A DNA stretch of 64,000 nucleotides from Arthrospira sp. PCC 9108 (GTDB lineage Bacteria; Cyanobacteriota; Cyanobacteriia; Cyanobacteriales; Microcoleaceae), in the NCBI GenBank assembly GCA_016745315.1, contig CP066886.1:6448501-6512500 (forward strand). Direction: 5' to 3'. Below, one piece after another: positions 9,406 to 20,500 of the stretch (its first letter is position 1; every line of letters begins with the position of its first letter). A model generated the notes under the pieces. It saw only the letters and a program-made list of their open reading frames with translations, was not told the DNA's origin and ran no database searches. The translations under genes were made by a program, and so were the position numbers.

Positions 9406-9583
9406 CCACCAAGTTTGTATTATTCTGTAGCACATTTACAGAAAATTTTGGTTTGGTAAGTTAAGCTATGAAAAGTTTAATCACAAACCGTTTACAATTA
9501 ACTAGATTGAGGCTAGAAAAGCCTGGAAGCGCCTATCTATCGAAGTTTTGATTGAGTCAACCCTATTAACTACAGGTTACGCC

Positions 9584-12500
9584 ATGATTATGACTCTTCC
9601 CTTGTACAACTTTGGCGAAATTATCTATCAAGGAACCCGCACCATAGTGTATAAAGGCACTAGGACCAGTGATCACCAAGGGGTAATCATCAAAGTTTTA
9701 CGGAATCCCCATCCGAATTTTAATGAATTGGCACAGTTTCGCAATCAATATACACTTGCAAAAAATCTGGAACTTTCAGGAATTGTCAAACCTTTATCTT
9801 TAGAAAATTATGGGAATAGTTATGCCTTAGTGATGCCCTATGAAGGACATATTTCTCTGAATCAGTGGCAACCCAAAAAACTATTAATTCCTGACTTTTT
9901 AGCTATAGGTTTACAACTAGCAGACATTTTACACGGATTATATCGACAAAGGGTAATTCACAAAGATATTAAACCCGCAAATATCCTAATTCATCCTGAA
10001 ACCAAAGAAGTTAAACTGATTGACTTTAGCTTGGCTTCATTATTGCCAAAAGAAAATAAGACTATCCAAAATCCTAATATTTTAGAAGGGACTTTAGCTT
10101 ATTTATCCCCGGAACAAACTGGCAGGATGAATCGTGGCATTGACTACCGCAGTGATTTGTATTCTCTGGGAATAACTTTCTATCAATTACTGGCGGGAGA
10201 GTTGCCTTTTAATGTTGATGATCCGATGGAATTAGTCTATTGTCACTTGGCGAAAATGCCAACTCCATTGCATGAGGTTAACCCTGATGTGCCGAAGGTT
10301 TTATCTGATATCGTAGCCAAATTAATGGCAAAAAATGCTGAGGATCGTTATCAGAGTGCTTTGGGACTTAAACATGATTTAGAAAATTGTTGGCAACAGT
10401 GGCAAAAAACTGGTAATATTTATGAGTTTGAAATCGCTGCTTGTGACTTGAGCGATCGCTTTTTAATTCCGGAAAAACTCTATGGTAGAGAAAACGAAAT
10501 TGAGGAATTATTAGCAGCCTTTGATAGGGTAGCGAATGGGGCATCAGAAATTATGTTAGTGGCGGGTTTTTCGGGGATTGGTAAAACCGCCGTAGTCCAT
10601 GAAGTCCACAAACCGATTACCCGTCAGCAAGGCTATTTTATTCAGGGTAAATTTGACCAATTAAATCATCATATTCCTTTGTCGGGCTTTGTGCAAGCCT
10701 TAAGGGATTTAATCGGGCAATTTTTGTCAGAATCAGACTCAGATATTGACCAATGGAAAGCTAATATTTTAGCAGCTTTAGGAGGTAGCGGACAAGTTTT
10801 AATTGAGGTAATTCCTGAACTGGAAAAAATCATCGGCCCTCAACCTGCTGTCCCGGAATTATCAGGAACTGCTGCCCAAAATCGGTTTAATTTACTATTC
10901 CAAAAATTTATCTCGGTCTTGACTACTTATGAGCATCCACTGGTGATATTTTTAGATGATTTACAGTGGGCAGATTTGGCTTCTCTGGAGTTAATGAAGC
11001 TATTAATCGAAGAAAAGACCTATCTACTGTTATTGGGTGCTTATCGGGATAATGAAGTCTCTCCTGTGCATCCTTTTATGTTAACAGTAGAAGAACTGAA
11101 AAAACTGGGTAAAACGGTTAATACGATTACTTTAACTCCCCTGGCGTTTGAGGATAGTAATCAGTTGGTGGCGGATACTTTAGCTTGTACGGTTGAACTA
11201 GCTTATCGAATCACGGAATTAATTAATCGTAAAACCAAAGGAAATCCGTTTTTTATCACCCAGTTTCTCAAGGCATTATATGAGGATAAATGTATTAAAT
11301 TTAATCTCCAAAAACGCTACTGGGAATGTGATATGGCTAGAGTTAATTCCCTATCTATCACCGATGATGTAGTTGAGTTTATGGCGATACAGTTGCAGAA
11401 ATTACCGGCAGAAACTCAGGAAGTTTTACAGTTAGCTGCTTGTCTGGGAAATAAGTTTAATTTGGATACATTAGCAATTGTTTGTGAAAAATCACCAACC
11501 CAAGTAGCGATCGCTTTATGGAAAGCCCTATTATACGGGTTAATCATCCCAGAAACTCAGGTTTATAAATTCTATATGGGTGAGAATGAAACGGAGTTAA
11601 ACAGTAGTCAGACTGAAAACGTACAATACAAATTTTTGCATGATCGGGTTCAACAGGCTGCTTATTCACTAATTCCTGAACAGCAAAAACAGACTACTCA
11701 TTACCGCATAGGACAACTATTGCTGAAACAAATTCCTATTGAGTCTAGGGAAGATTATATTTTTGAACTCATCAGTAAACTCAACTATGGTACAGCTTTA
11801 ATTACTACCCAAAAAGAACGAGACGAGTTAGCGCAAATGAACCTGATCGCCTGTCGAAAAGCTAAAGCAGCTACCGCCTATACAGCAGGTTTGGATTATG
11901 CTGAAACCGGGTTAAATTTACTCGGAGAAAACCCTGGAAAGCGACAATATAAAATCACCCTAGAATTTTATAATTTGGGGGCTGAATTAGCAGCTTTATC
12001 TGGTGATTTTGAGACCATGAACCATTTCATTAATCAGGTGATATCTCAGGTAGATAGTTGGGTAGACAAGGTAGATATTTACCGGATTAATATTCAAGCC
12101 CATGTATCTCAAAACAAACTAAGTGAAGCGATTGCTATTGGTCAAGAATTACTGGGAAGTTTGGGTGTCAATTACCCAGCAAATCCCACAGAAAACGATA
12201 TCCAACAAGTCATTGCAGAAGTCCTAGAACTAATTGGCGATCGCGATATTGACGACTTAGTTAACCTACCCTTAATGACAGATATAGAAAAAATCGCTAT
12301 TTTGCAGATAGCCAATAGTATAATTCCCGTCGCTGCTATCTCTCAATCTCCCTTATTTCCCGTGTTTATTTCTTTAGGAGTTAAGCTATCAATTGAATAT
12401 GGCAATACATCAGCTTCCGCCTTTAGCTATAGCTGCTATGGTATTATTTGTTGTAATCTCTTACAAGATATAGATAGAGGTTTGAAGTTTGGTCAATTGG

Positions 12501-14959
12501 CGCTAACATTAGTGAAAAAATTAGACCTCAAAACCGCAAAACCAGAAGTTACTCATGTAGTATGTTTATTTATTTTACACAGAAAAAACCATCTTAAAAC
12601 CGTAGTTTATCTTCTACAAGACAGCTATAAAGAAGCCTTAGAAATTGGCAATCATGAACAAGCTGGATATTGCGCTCAAACCTTTTGCCTCAACTCATTT
12701 TGGGGTGGTGAAACTCTAGTCACCTTGGAAAAGCAGTCATCTGGATACTATCACGCTTTACAACGATTGAATCAAATAACCACTGCCAATTACTGTGGAA
12801 TTTATTGGCAGTCTACTTTAAATTTATTGGGGTTAGCAGTCAACCCTCACATTTTATCGGGTGAAGCGATGGAAGAAACAGAAATTTTGCCTCGCATTAC
12901 TGATAGTCATGATGTGCTGGGATTGTATATATTTTATCTATATAAAATGATGCTTTCCTATTTATTTGCAGAACTCAAATTAGCTGAAACTTATGCAATT
13001 GAGGCTAAAAAATATTTAATTGGTGGTGCTGGTATGATTAGCATTCCCGGATTTTATTTCTATGATTCCCTCACGGCTTTAGGCATTTATGCTCCCGAAC
13101 ATGAACAGAAATCAGAATTGTGGCAGCGTGTAGAAGAGAATGAACAGCATTTAGGTCACTGGGCATATTATGCACCAATGAATCATCAGCATAAGCTGGA
13201 TTTAATCGAGGCGGAAAAATGTCGAGTTTTAGATAAAAAAGTTGAGGCTATAAATTTATATGACCAGGCAATTTTAGGAGCCAAAAAACACGAATTTATC
13301 CAAGAGGAGGCTTTAGCTAATGAACTGGCGGCTAAGTTTTACCTGAATTGGGGTAAAGAAAAGCTGGCAATGGTTTATATGCAGGAAGCCTATTATTGTT
13401 ATGCGCGGTGGGGTGCAAAAGCTAAAACTGATCAGCTAGAAAATGCCTATCCTAACTTGCTACAACCGATTTTAGAAGCCATGGGCTCTAATTTAAATCC
13501 TATGGCGACTTTAGCAACTGTGGTTACTCCGAGTATTTCAACTCACACATCTACATCTAGTAATCGTTCCTCGGCTTCGAGCATTAATAATTTGCTGGAT
13601 TTTTCAGCTATTTTAAAGGCGGCTCAGGCTATCTCTAGCACGATTCAATTAGAGGAACTTTTGCAGCAACTGACTAAGATTATTTTGCAAAATTCTGGGG
13701 GTTCGCGCTGTGCTTTAATTTTGCCGGACGCTGATGGAAATTGGCTAGTGCGATCGCTTGCTACTCCCCGAAATACGGAACTTTGTGGGGAACTTTTGAG
13801 CGAAACTACTAAGGTCCCAGTCAAACTGATTAATTATGTGAAAAATACTAATAAAGTAGTAGTTATCGATGATATGCAAACGGATTTACCTGTAATTGAT
13901 AAGTATTTACAGGGACGAAAACCTAAGAGTATGTTATGTTTACCGATTTTAAATCAGGGTAATTTGGTGGGAATTGTCAGCCTAGAAAATCGTCGGATCA
14001 GTGGTGTATTTACGAGCGATCGCCTAGTGGTTGTGAACTTGCTTTGCACTCAGGCGGCTATTTCCCTAGAAAATGCTCGTTTATATCAACAGTCCCAAGA
14101 TTATGTCGAACAAATTAAACAGTCGCAACTGCAATTAATTCAAGGTGAAAAAATGTCAGCCTTGGGGAATTTAATTGCTGGCGTAGCTCACGAAATTAAT
14201 AATCCCGTCGGCTTTATTCATGGTAATATTAACGAGGCGATTAAATCCGTGCAGTCTCTGAGTGAATATCTGCAACTATATCAGGAAAGGTTTGTTGATC
14301 CAGGGGCGGAAATTGTCGCTAAATATGAGGAATTAGAGATTGAGTATCACTTAGAAGATTTACCCAAAATGTTGGAATCGATGAAACTGGGGTGCGATCG
14401 CATTAAAGATATTAGCACCAGTTTAAGGATTTTTTCCAGAGCGGATCTAGATCATCAAGTTTCCTGCGATATTCACCAAGGTATTGATAGCACTCTGTTA
14501 ATTCTCAAACATCGCCTCAAGGCTAATCAACATCGACCCGCTATTGATATCGTCAAAAACTATGGCAATTTACCTCAAATCAAGTGTTTTCCCGGTCAAA
14601 TCAACCAAGTTTTTATGAATATTTTGGCTAATGCGATCGATGTTTTAGATGAAGTCGCCATGACTTCAACCTTTGAGAGTCTCAAAATCAATCATCAAAT
14701 TATTACTATTTCTACCCAGGTTTTACCTGAGAAAAATTCCGTAGAGATTCGGATTGGAGATAATGGTTCCGGAATGCCAGAGGCACTAAAGTCCCAAATT
14801 TTTGATTATTTATTTACCACTAAAGGAGTAGGAAAAGGTACGGGTTTGGGATTAGCGATCGCTCGTCAAATTGTGGTTAATAAGCATCAAGGAAGTTTAG
14901 AGGTAGAGTCCGAAATCGGTCAAGGTTCCGAATTCCGCATCTGTCTACCGATTGATTAG
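9584..14959 (+). CDS. Ser/Thr kinase-AAA ATPase-GAF-histidine kinase fusion (HstK-like)
   Basis: This protein of about 1790 aa combines eukaryotic-type and two-component signalling, a design known in cyanobacteria such as Anabaena HstK. An N-terminal kinase (residues about 5-270) has the HKDIKPAN catalytic loop and a DFS in place of DFG, followed by SPEQTGR. An AAA/NACHT-like ATPase follows (about 305-600; P-loop GFSGIGKTA, Walker B VIFLDDLQWAD), then a long helical TPR-like region (about 650-1300), a GAF domain (about 1340-1500), an H-box (IAGVAHEINNP, His near 1534) and a HATPase (DNGSGMP, GTGLGLA). ATG 9584 (or 9590) is preferred over the upstream TTG 9548 because the kinase fold starts right there (TLPLYNF). 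The DFS variant may affect magnesium binding. Confidence 0.9.
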   Translation: MIMTLPLYNFGEIIYQGTRTIVYKGTRTSDHQGVIIKVLRNPHPNFNELAQFRNQYTLAKNLELSGIVKPLSLENYGNSYALVMPYEGHISLNQWQPKKLLIPDFLAIGLQLADILHGLYRQRVIHKDIKPANILIHPETKEVKLIDFSLASLLPKENKTIQNPNILEGTLAYLSPEQTGRMNRGIDYRSDLYSLGITFYQLLAGELPFNVDDPMELVYCHLAKMPTPLHEVNPDVPKVLSDIVAKLMAKNAEDRYQSALGLKHDLENCWQQWQKTGNIYEFEIAACDLSDRFLIPEKLYGRENEIEELLAAFDRVANGASEIMLVAGFSGIGKTAVVHEVHKPITRQQGYFIQGKFDQLNHHIPLSGFVQALRDLIGQFLSESDSDIDQWKANILAALGGSGQVLIEVIPELEKIIGPQPAVPELSGTAAQNRFNLLFQKFISVLTTYEHPLVIFLDDLQWADLASLELMKLLIEEKTYLLLLGAYRDNEVSPVHPFMLTVEELKKLGKTVNTITLTPLAFEDSNQLVADTLACTVELAYRITELINRKTKGNPFFITQFLKALYEDKCIKFNLQKRYWECDMARVNSLSITDDVVEFMAIQLQKLPAETQEVLQLAACLGNKFNLDTLAIVCEKSPTQVAIALWKALLYGLIIPETQVYKFYMGENETELNSSQTENVQYKFLHDRVQQAAYSLIPEQQKQTTHYRIGQLLLKQIPIESREDYIFELISKLNYGTALITTQKERDELAQMNLIACRKAKAATAYTAGLDYAETGLNLLGENPGKRQYKITLEFYNLGAELAALSGDFETMNHFINQVISQVDSWVDKVDIYRINIQAHVSQNKLSEAIAIGQELLGSLGVNYPANPTENDIQQVIAEVLELIGDRDIDDLVNLPLMTDIEKIAILQIANSIIPVAAISQSPLFPVFISLGVKLSIEYGNTSASAFSYSCYGIICCNLLQDIDRGLKFGQLALTLVKKLDLKTAKPEVTHVVCLFILHRKNHLKTVVYLLQDSYKEALEIGNHEQAGYCAQTFCLNSFWGGETLVTLEKQSSGYYHALQRLNQITTANYCGIYWQSTLNLLGLAVNPHILSGEAMEETEILPRITDSHDVLGLYIFYLYKMMLSYLFAELKLAETYAIEAKKYLIGGAGMISIPGFYFYDSLTALGIYAPEHEQKSELWQRVEENEQHLGHWAYYAPMNHQHKLDLIEAEKCRVLDKKVEAINLYDQAILGAKKHEFIQEEALANELAAKFYLNWGKEKLAMVYMQEAYYCYARWGAKAKTDQLENAYPNLLQPILEAMGSNLNPMATLATVVTPSISTHTSTSSNRSSASSINNLLDFSAILKAAQAISSTIQLEELLQQLTKIILQNSGGSRCALILPDADGNWLVRSLATPRNTELCGELLSETTKVPVKLINYVKNTNKVVVIDDMQTDLPVIDKYLQGRKPKSMLCLPILNQGNLVGIVSLENRRISGVFTSDRLVVVNLLCTQAAISLENARLYQQSQDYVEQIKQSQLQLIQGEKMSALGNLIAGVAHEINNPVGFIHGNINEAIKSVQSLSEYLQLYQERFVDPGAEIVAKYEELEIEYHLEDLPKMLESMKLGCDRIKDISTSLRIFSRADLDHQVSCDIHQGIDSTLLILKHRLKANQHRPAIDIVKNYGNLPQIKCFPGQINQVFMNILANAIDVLDEVAMTSTFESLKINHQIITISTQVLPEKNSVEIRIGDNGSGMPEALKSQIFDYLFTTKGVGKGTGLGLAIARQIVVNKHQGSLEVESEIGQGSEFRICLPID

Positions 14960-15056
14960 GTAAACATTTGCTATGGTATCTATGCCTTGACTCTCCTGTT
15001 GACTAGAGAGTCTATAATTGGGGGGTAGTTTAAGATAGTTATCGGTGAGAAAGTTC

Positions 15057-15707
15057 ATGAATGCGAATTTCCGAAAATCAACCTGGAGTTTGATAGCCAT
15101 ATTGGGATTAATTGCGGGTTGTGATTCCGTACCTCCGTCCATAGAGGAACCCATAGAGATCACTGGTGAAACCGTACCAACCATGGATCATGGAGGTATG
15201 GATCATGCTGATATGGATTTAGGGCCAGCAGATGAAAACTACGACCTACGCTTTATTGATGCGATGATTCCTCATCATGAAGGTGCAATTATTATGGCAC
15301 AGGAAGTTTTAGGGAAATCAGAAAGACCGGAATTGCAAAATTTAGCAGTAGAAATAATTCAAGCTCAAGCCACAGAAATTGCCCAAATGAGGGAGTGGCG
15401 ACAAGCCTGGTATCCAGACGCACCAGATACACCAATGGCATGGGATAATCAAATGAATCACATGATAGAAATGTCTCCGCAACAAATTAGTGCTATGCGG
15501 ATGGATATGGATTTAGGCGAAGCAGATGATGAATTTGATCGGCGTTTTCTCCAAGCCATGATTCCCCATCATGAAGGTGCTTTAGTGATGGCTAAAGATT
15601 TACAAGAAAAATCCGATCGCCCAGAAATGCAATCTTTAGCGGAAGACATTTTGACCTCACAGGAGGCAGAAATTGACCAAATGGAAGCATGGCTAAAGGA
15701 ATGGTAA
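15057..15707 (+). CDS. Lipoprotein with two DUF305 domains
   Basis: This 216-aa exported protein has a signal peptide ending in the lipobox LIAGC. It carries a Met/His-rich stretch (MDHGGMDHADMDL) and two tandem DUF305 repeats, each with the motif FIDAMIPHHEGA or FLQAMIPHHEGA. DUF305 is a ferritin-like four-helix family often found with copper-handling genes. The paired His residues and Met/His-rich spacers suggest metal binding, probably copper, at the cell envelope; this is an inference. ATG 15057 is preferred over GTG 15045 because it gives a more typical signal peptide. No metal regulator is adjacent. Confidence 0.85.
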   Translation: MNANFRKSTWSLIAILGLIAGCDSVPPSIEEPIEITGETVPTMDHGGMDHADMDLGPADENYDLRFIDAMIPHHEGAIIMAQEVLGKSERPELQNLAVEIIQAQATEIAQMREWRQAWYPDAPDTPMAWDNQMNHMIEMSPQQISAMRMDMDLGEADDEFDRRFLQAMIPHHEGALVMAKDLQEKSDRPEMQSLAEDILTSQEAEIDQMEAWLKEW

Positions 15708-15859
15708 CATCAATTGAATCTAATTTAAGGCTGGGGGGTCAGGGACAGGGTAGCAATCTATAGCCCATTAAACTATCTGTAGGCGATCGCGCTGAGATAT
15801 GGTATTCTCCAGTTATTTCGGAAATTCCCTTAATAACCATCCCTTCCCAGAGGATATCA

Positions 15860-16375
15860 ATGAAACGGAAACACTATTATCTACCGGGAATGATTATGTT
15901 GCTCGGTACTACGCTCCTAGGGACAGCCTTAGCGCGGGATTTAACTGACCAACAAAGAACAGTTGTCTGTAAACTCAGAGATGTGGTTGAGGAGGCGGGA
16001 AGAGACGGTTTCGAGTTAGCATTCTGGCCGGTAATTGGCAAAGGACCAGCCAGAGTTAGCGCACCGTTAACCCTCAGACTTGATCCTTCTATTGAGTATC
16101 TTTTTGTCGGCTACTGCGATGAAAATTGCGCCGATGTGGAGTTACGAGTTAAAACTATGAGTGGGGAGGTGCTGGAATTTGACGAAGATTTAGTCTCAGT
16201 TGTTTCCTTTGAACCTCCATTTGAGGATGACTACGAACTATCCCTAAGAATGACTGATTGTAGTGCTGAGGATGGTTGCGTTTTTGGCATGGGTATCCTA
16301 GCTCCTCGTGGTGTGAGTGTTCCTCATTCTTCAAACCTACCTAGAGAATTAGCTCAATTCCAATTGTGTGATTAA
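15860..16375 (+). CDS. Secreted Cys-containing protein of unknown function
   Basis: This is a 171-aa protein with a clear signal peptide (hydrophobic residues about 8-25, cleavage near ALA-RD). The mature part has six Cys residues (including GYCDENC and DCSAEDGC), which suggests disulfides in the periplasm or outside the cell. Two blocks (LTLRLDPSIEYLFVGYCD and FEPPFEDDYELSLRMTDC) read like a compact beta-rich domain as in pre-peptidase-type C-terminal domains, but the match is weak. A strong hairpin terminator follows at 16397. It has no link to neighbours. Confidence 0.65.
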   Translation: MKRKHYYLPGMIMLLGTTLLGTALARDLTDQQRTVVCKLRDVVEEAGRDGFELAFWPVIGKGPARVSAPLTLRLDPSIEYLFVGYCDENCADVELRVKTMSGEVLEFDEDLVSVVSFEPPFEDDYELSLRMTDCSAEDGCVFGMGILAPRGVSVPHSSNLPRELAQFQLCD

Positions 16376-16396
16376 TTTACCCCGTGCCTGAATTGC

Positions 16397-16421
16397 GCCC
16401 GGAGATAAAATCCGGGCTTTT
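16397..16421 (+). terminator. Rho-independent terminator after the secreted-protein gene
   Basis: A 7-bp perfect stem, GCCCGGA/TCCGGGC, with a 7-nt loop is followed by TTTTA, 20 bp after the stop of the plus-strand gene. The minus-strand operon ends at 16502, so it would also meet this hairpin, but the T-tract suits the plus strand. Confidence 0.75.
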
Positions 16422-16454
16422 ACAGTATTTTGCGTCAGAAACCTGGTTGATTCC

Positions 16455-16482
16455 CTCCATTGGAAAGGGCAAGTTTCTCAAG
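16455..16482. repeat. 28-bp dispersed repeat, copy 1
   Basis: These 28 bases, beginning CTCCATTGGAAAGGGCAAGT, recur exactly at 24940-24967. Both copies lie at the 3' end of minus-strand genes: this one is 20 bp after the stop at 16502, and the other overlaps the stop at 24963. A role in transcript ends is possible but unproven. Confidence 0.7.
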
Positions 16483-16501
16483 TGTCGGAGCAGCATAAGA
16501 A

Positions 16502-16981
16502 TTAGGATTGATCTGGGGCGATCGCCCATCCCATAAATGCCCAAAACAAAGATAATCCAAAAAACCATAATTGAACCAGCCATAGTATCAATTGTCCAAA
16601 CCAATTCTTGGCTTCTCCTACCACCCTGTAGACATAAAAACCCCAAACTCCAGAAGCGCCAACTTTCGATTGCAAAAAAGCGTCGGCAACCTGTTCTGGA
16701 TTGTTGTGTCTTGCCGAGAGTGCATCAACTAATTCATAGTAACCCAAAATTGAGCTAAATAGGTATAAAAATACCGACATGGCTAACACCATAATGATAG
16801 TATTAGTCTGACCAAAATGGCGACGTTGATAACCGCAAGCAAAACCAATTACACCAAATATTCCCGTATTAATCCATGCCACTAACTCACGAGGAATTGA
16901 AAAGGAACTCAGGAGCATTTTTAGTAAAATTGCTACACCTAATCCCAAAGCAAACACAAATAAACTTTGCACAAATTTCAT
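16502..16981 (-). CDS. Small multi-pass membrane protein, last gene of the tubulin-like operon
   Basis: This is a 159-aa protein with about four hydrophobic segments (residues about 4-20, 38-55, 62-83 and 120-147). No family is recognised. The start at 16981 has an AAGGG ribosome-binding site and lies 26 bp after the YidD-like gene; an alternative start at 17017 would overlap that gene. The spacing puts it in the same transcript as the YidD-like, tubulin-like, vWA and binding-protein genes, so it is probably a membrane component of the same system. Confidence 0.65.
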   Translation of the reverse strand: MKFVQSLFVFALGLGVAILLKMLLSSFSIPRELVAWINTGIFGVIGFACGYQRRHFGQTNTIIMVLAMSVFLYLFSSILGYYELVDALSARHNNPEQVADAFLQSKVGASGVWGFYVYRVVGEAKNWFGQLILWLVQLWFFGLSLFWAFMGWAIAPDQS

Positions 16982-17007
16982 AATTTTTAACCCTTTAGAT
17001 ATAATCT

Positions 17008-17544
17008 TTAACCACAATCACAATCAGGCTCGCAATCAGGCTCGCAACCCAAATCGTCGCAGTCAGGGATACATTCATCAAGACATCCTCCTGGAGAACA
17101 GCTACAATTCCATTGGCTATTATTCTGCTCGCGGCGGCGTTTTTCTTCTAAGGTTTCTGCACGCAGGATAATTTTGGCAGTTTTACAATTTACGAACCGT
17201 TGACGAGATAGAGAAATAGCCGATCGCAAATCTTGTTCAATCAGCATATTTTTGACATATTGTGAACAAGAATCACCACCATATAAAACCCGATGAGAGC
17301 AGCAAAAACCCTTATGGGGAGACAAATATTTTTGATAACCCCGAATTAAAGCCACTCCAGTTTGTTTCGTCATCTGTTCTAAAGTCTGACTGGTTGCCAT
17401 CACAATAGGATGACTATATTGAGACAGATGCTCTAAAGTATCGCCAACGGAGTTAACTAGAGAATAGAGTAAACCTTTGCCGGTACGAATCAATCCTCGG
17501 AAAATAGCAATACGCCATCTGTAGGAATAGGATAAAGTTTTCAT
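17008..17544 (-). CDS. YidD-like protein with Cys-rich tail
   Basis: This is a 178-aa protein. The central part (IRGYQKYLSPHKGF, then SCSQYVKNML) matches the YidD family, which helps YidC insert membrane proteins and acts at the inner face of the membrane. It is longer than ordinary YidD (about 70-100 aa). It adds about 65 N-terminal residues with an amphipathic/hydrophobic stretch, and a C-terminal tail with about ten Cys in CSCSPGGC and repeated CEPDC/CIPDC units that could bind metal. It lies 24 bp after the tubulin-like gene. The context suggests a dedicated membrane-insertion helper for this operon, which is an inference. Confidence 0.75.
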   Translation of the reverse strand: MKTLSYSYRWRIAIFRGLIRTGKGLLYSLVNSVGDTLEHLSQYSHPIVMATSQTLEQMTKQTGVALIRGYQKYLSPHKGFCCSHRVLYGGDSCSQYVKNMLIEQDLRSAISLSRQRFVNCKTAKIILRAETLEEKRRREQNNSQWNCSCSPGGCLDECIPDCDDLGCEPDCEPDCDCG

Positions 17545-17568
17545 GATTGACTACCTTATAATGATTTT

Positions 17569-20500
17569 TTAGGACATATTATTGCCACAATTAGAGCAAA
17601 ACTTATCACTGATAGACATGGAATAACCACACTTATTGCAGTATTTTATACCAGTATTTGCCATGACATTTCCTAGCATTTTGTTTTGGTTATCTTCCGG
17701 TTCAGTCGTGAATCCCAGATGAGGTGCGGTGATGACTGGAGGAGGAGTTGAAGGACTGTTTACAGTGCCGAGTTTATGGTTAATGATAAATTCGAGAATG
17801 ATGTTTTTTTCCCGGAGATACATGGTTTCCTCATCATTATTCCGAAACTCAGTTTTGAGCCGTTCAGCTAAGAAATCTTGCAGTTGTTTGCCCAGTTGTT
17901 GTTTTTGGGATTCTGTTTCGGCTTGGTCGAGTAATTCATTAAGCTGTCGTTCGACTTCTTGTCTGTCTTCTCGACAATCGGGTAATTGCAGAACTTGCAC
18001 TGTATCTTCCCAATTGGCTGCTACAGTTACTTTATCTTCACCCAATTTAGTCATAATGCGGTAACGAATCACATCTTGTTTGGTTTTTTTGTTGATTTCC
18101 TGACGCAAAATCTCAAAAGCACGGGCAATTAAAACTAACTGTTCAATGGTGGGGTCGGGGCGATGAAAATCCCAAAAAACCATATCTTTTTGAATGTGAA
18201 CGGGAGCGGGTAATTTAGCATTCATACCTTTGAGAAGATCTCGTTCAGCTTGAATTCGTTCACCTCGCCATTTTTGGTAGGCTTTGCGGAGATTTTCGGT
18301 TCCAGCCATGCATCGCAAAGAAAAGCCAGCAATTTCATGGGTGCCTAGAATTTTATGCCGTTCTCGTTTACTCAAAGGTGCGATCGCATCTGTCTGGACA
18401 AAAAATTTCTTCAGTAGAGGAACCTGTTGCTGTGCTGCTGTTTCCGGGGTATTTTCCCCTCCGACAATTCCCGCGAGATGAAATTGAATATAGTTAAATC
18501 CACCCTCTTGAGGGATAGCTGTATCCAAACGAATTAACGGTTTAGAAAGATTAAATAAACGTTCAATCTCTCGTTCCTGCTCTTGAGTTTTAGGATACAG
18601 TCGCATAAAACGGGTGCAAGCATCCATTTCGGTGTAAAGTTTGCTGTTTGCCGGTGCCTCCTGAATTGTCCGTCGGGTGAATTGTTCAACTACATCCTCA
18701 AACTGGGGATATTGAAGCTCATCAATGCGAGCCACATCCAAAAGATGAAATTCTTGTTGACCATAGGCAGATTGAGTCCAGAATTTGCTGTTTTGGCTGG
18801 CGACTTTTATATCCTGAGTGAGTTGGCTAAAAAGGATATCCAGCCCTTGAGACTTGCTAATAAAATCATCGTAAAGTTCTTTCAACTCTCGTCGTTCAAA
18901 CAGTTTGATTCCAACTAATTCCAATTGTTCAATGTAATTCTCAGATTGAGCGATCGAGTCACGATACTTACTTTCTGAACCTGAAATTCGCCCAGTCCAT
19001 CGATCAACTTCATTTTCAACCTCTTGAATGACATCAAGAAAGCGGTTTTGAATGTTAACAGCCATCAGACGAGACTGGCGTTGTAATGTGGCTTGAAAAC
19101 TTTTTTCAATTCCTCCAATTGCTTGATCGCACCATTCTTTCATTTTATTTTCCTTGGTTGCCATCCAGCGATCGCTAAATTCATCAATTTGAGAACTCCC
19201 TTGGTTGTATTCTGCCCAAGCAGCTTTTTCAAGACTTTCCCAAGTTTTTTCAGCTTCCCGTTGCAATTTTTCAATTTCTGTTTGTAAGCTGGTTCGCATT
19301 TGCTCTAGGAGTGCCTTGATAGCGCGAGCTCCTTGGCTCTTATCTTCTAAATAGTCGTAGATTTTTTCTTTAAAAGTTCGTGCTGTTTCCTGAAACAGTT
19401 TTTCCCCATTGTCCTGCATTCTTTGAAGGAAGTCACCGCGTCTTCTTTGGTCATCTCGGAGATGATCTAAGCGATATTCTTCAACAGTTGGATTAAGGTA
19501 ACGGCTCACAAACTCCAAAATTTTACCCGTTTCTTTGCCAAAAGGATTGGGAAGTTGAGCAGTACATTTTAATCGTTGTTCGACGTTGATATTATTCTCT
19601 AGTTGCTTAATCCATTGTTGGATAACGACTTCATAACGCTTACCCTCTTGATTAAGTAAAATCTCATTCAGCAGTTCTTTACTAGACAACTTTAACTCTT
19701 TGAGTTCTGCTTCTGCCTCTTGTTGAACATCACTAGGAAGTTGAACATTTGCATTAAGCCACCACTGATATAAGTCAGCGGCTAACTTGACGGCAAGCGC
19801 TTTCCGAATGGCGTGAACTGGAATCTCAATACTGGCAATACCAAAACTAAAAAAGTTGAGCGAGTAACTTCTGCCCATGGCTTTTTGCTGAGAATTTTTA
19901 GCTTGATCTGAAGACGATCCAATATCCCTTTTTATATTGTCTCTAATGCTTCTTTTGTAACTGGAAAAATCTGAAACTAAATCCAGAAAAATTTGTTGAG
20001 CCATCATTTCCTGAATAGTTTCAATTTTTAAACTCACCTCTTGGTTGCTAGTTCCTGTTAGATATAAATAATCATAGGGAGAGCGATTTTCTATGATTCG
20101 AGTATTTTCTGATAAACCATACCTGACACTATAATTTGTATTTTGATCGGAAAAATAGTTTAACTCCATGAGAGCAGCATAACCATTTTCTTGAGTTTTA
20201 ATATTGCCACCAATTCCTAAAAAAGCATCGGGGGTGGGAATAATAGCTGTAGTTTCCAATCTCTGCCCTTGAAACCAATTTCGCAAGCAATAACCTAAAT
20301 CAATCAGCATTCCACTACCCGTTCCTCCAGAGATAGAACCAACGACAAAAATATTCAATTTAGGTTCTACGGTCAAAACATCACCATCAATCGTTAGTTG
20401 ATTTCGACCTACAGTAATTCTTGTTATAGCCTGCTGACATTTGTTCCGAATTTTTTCATGGTTATAAAAAAAGGCAAAGCGTCCGCAAGCTCGAATTTGA

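Noticed and set aside
16377..16646. 89-aa minus-strand ORF at the end of the operon
   Set aside because: It reads through the terminator and the 28-bp repeat and overlaps the better-supported membrane protein gene in another frame.
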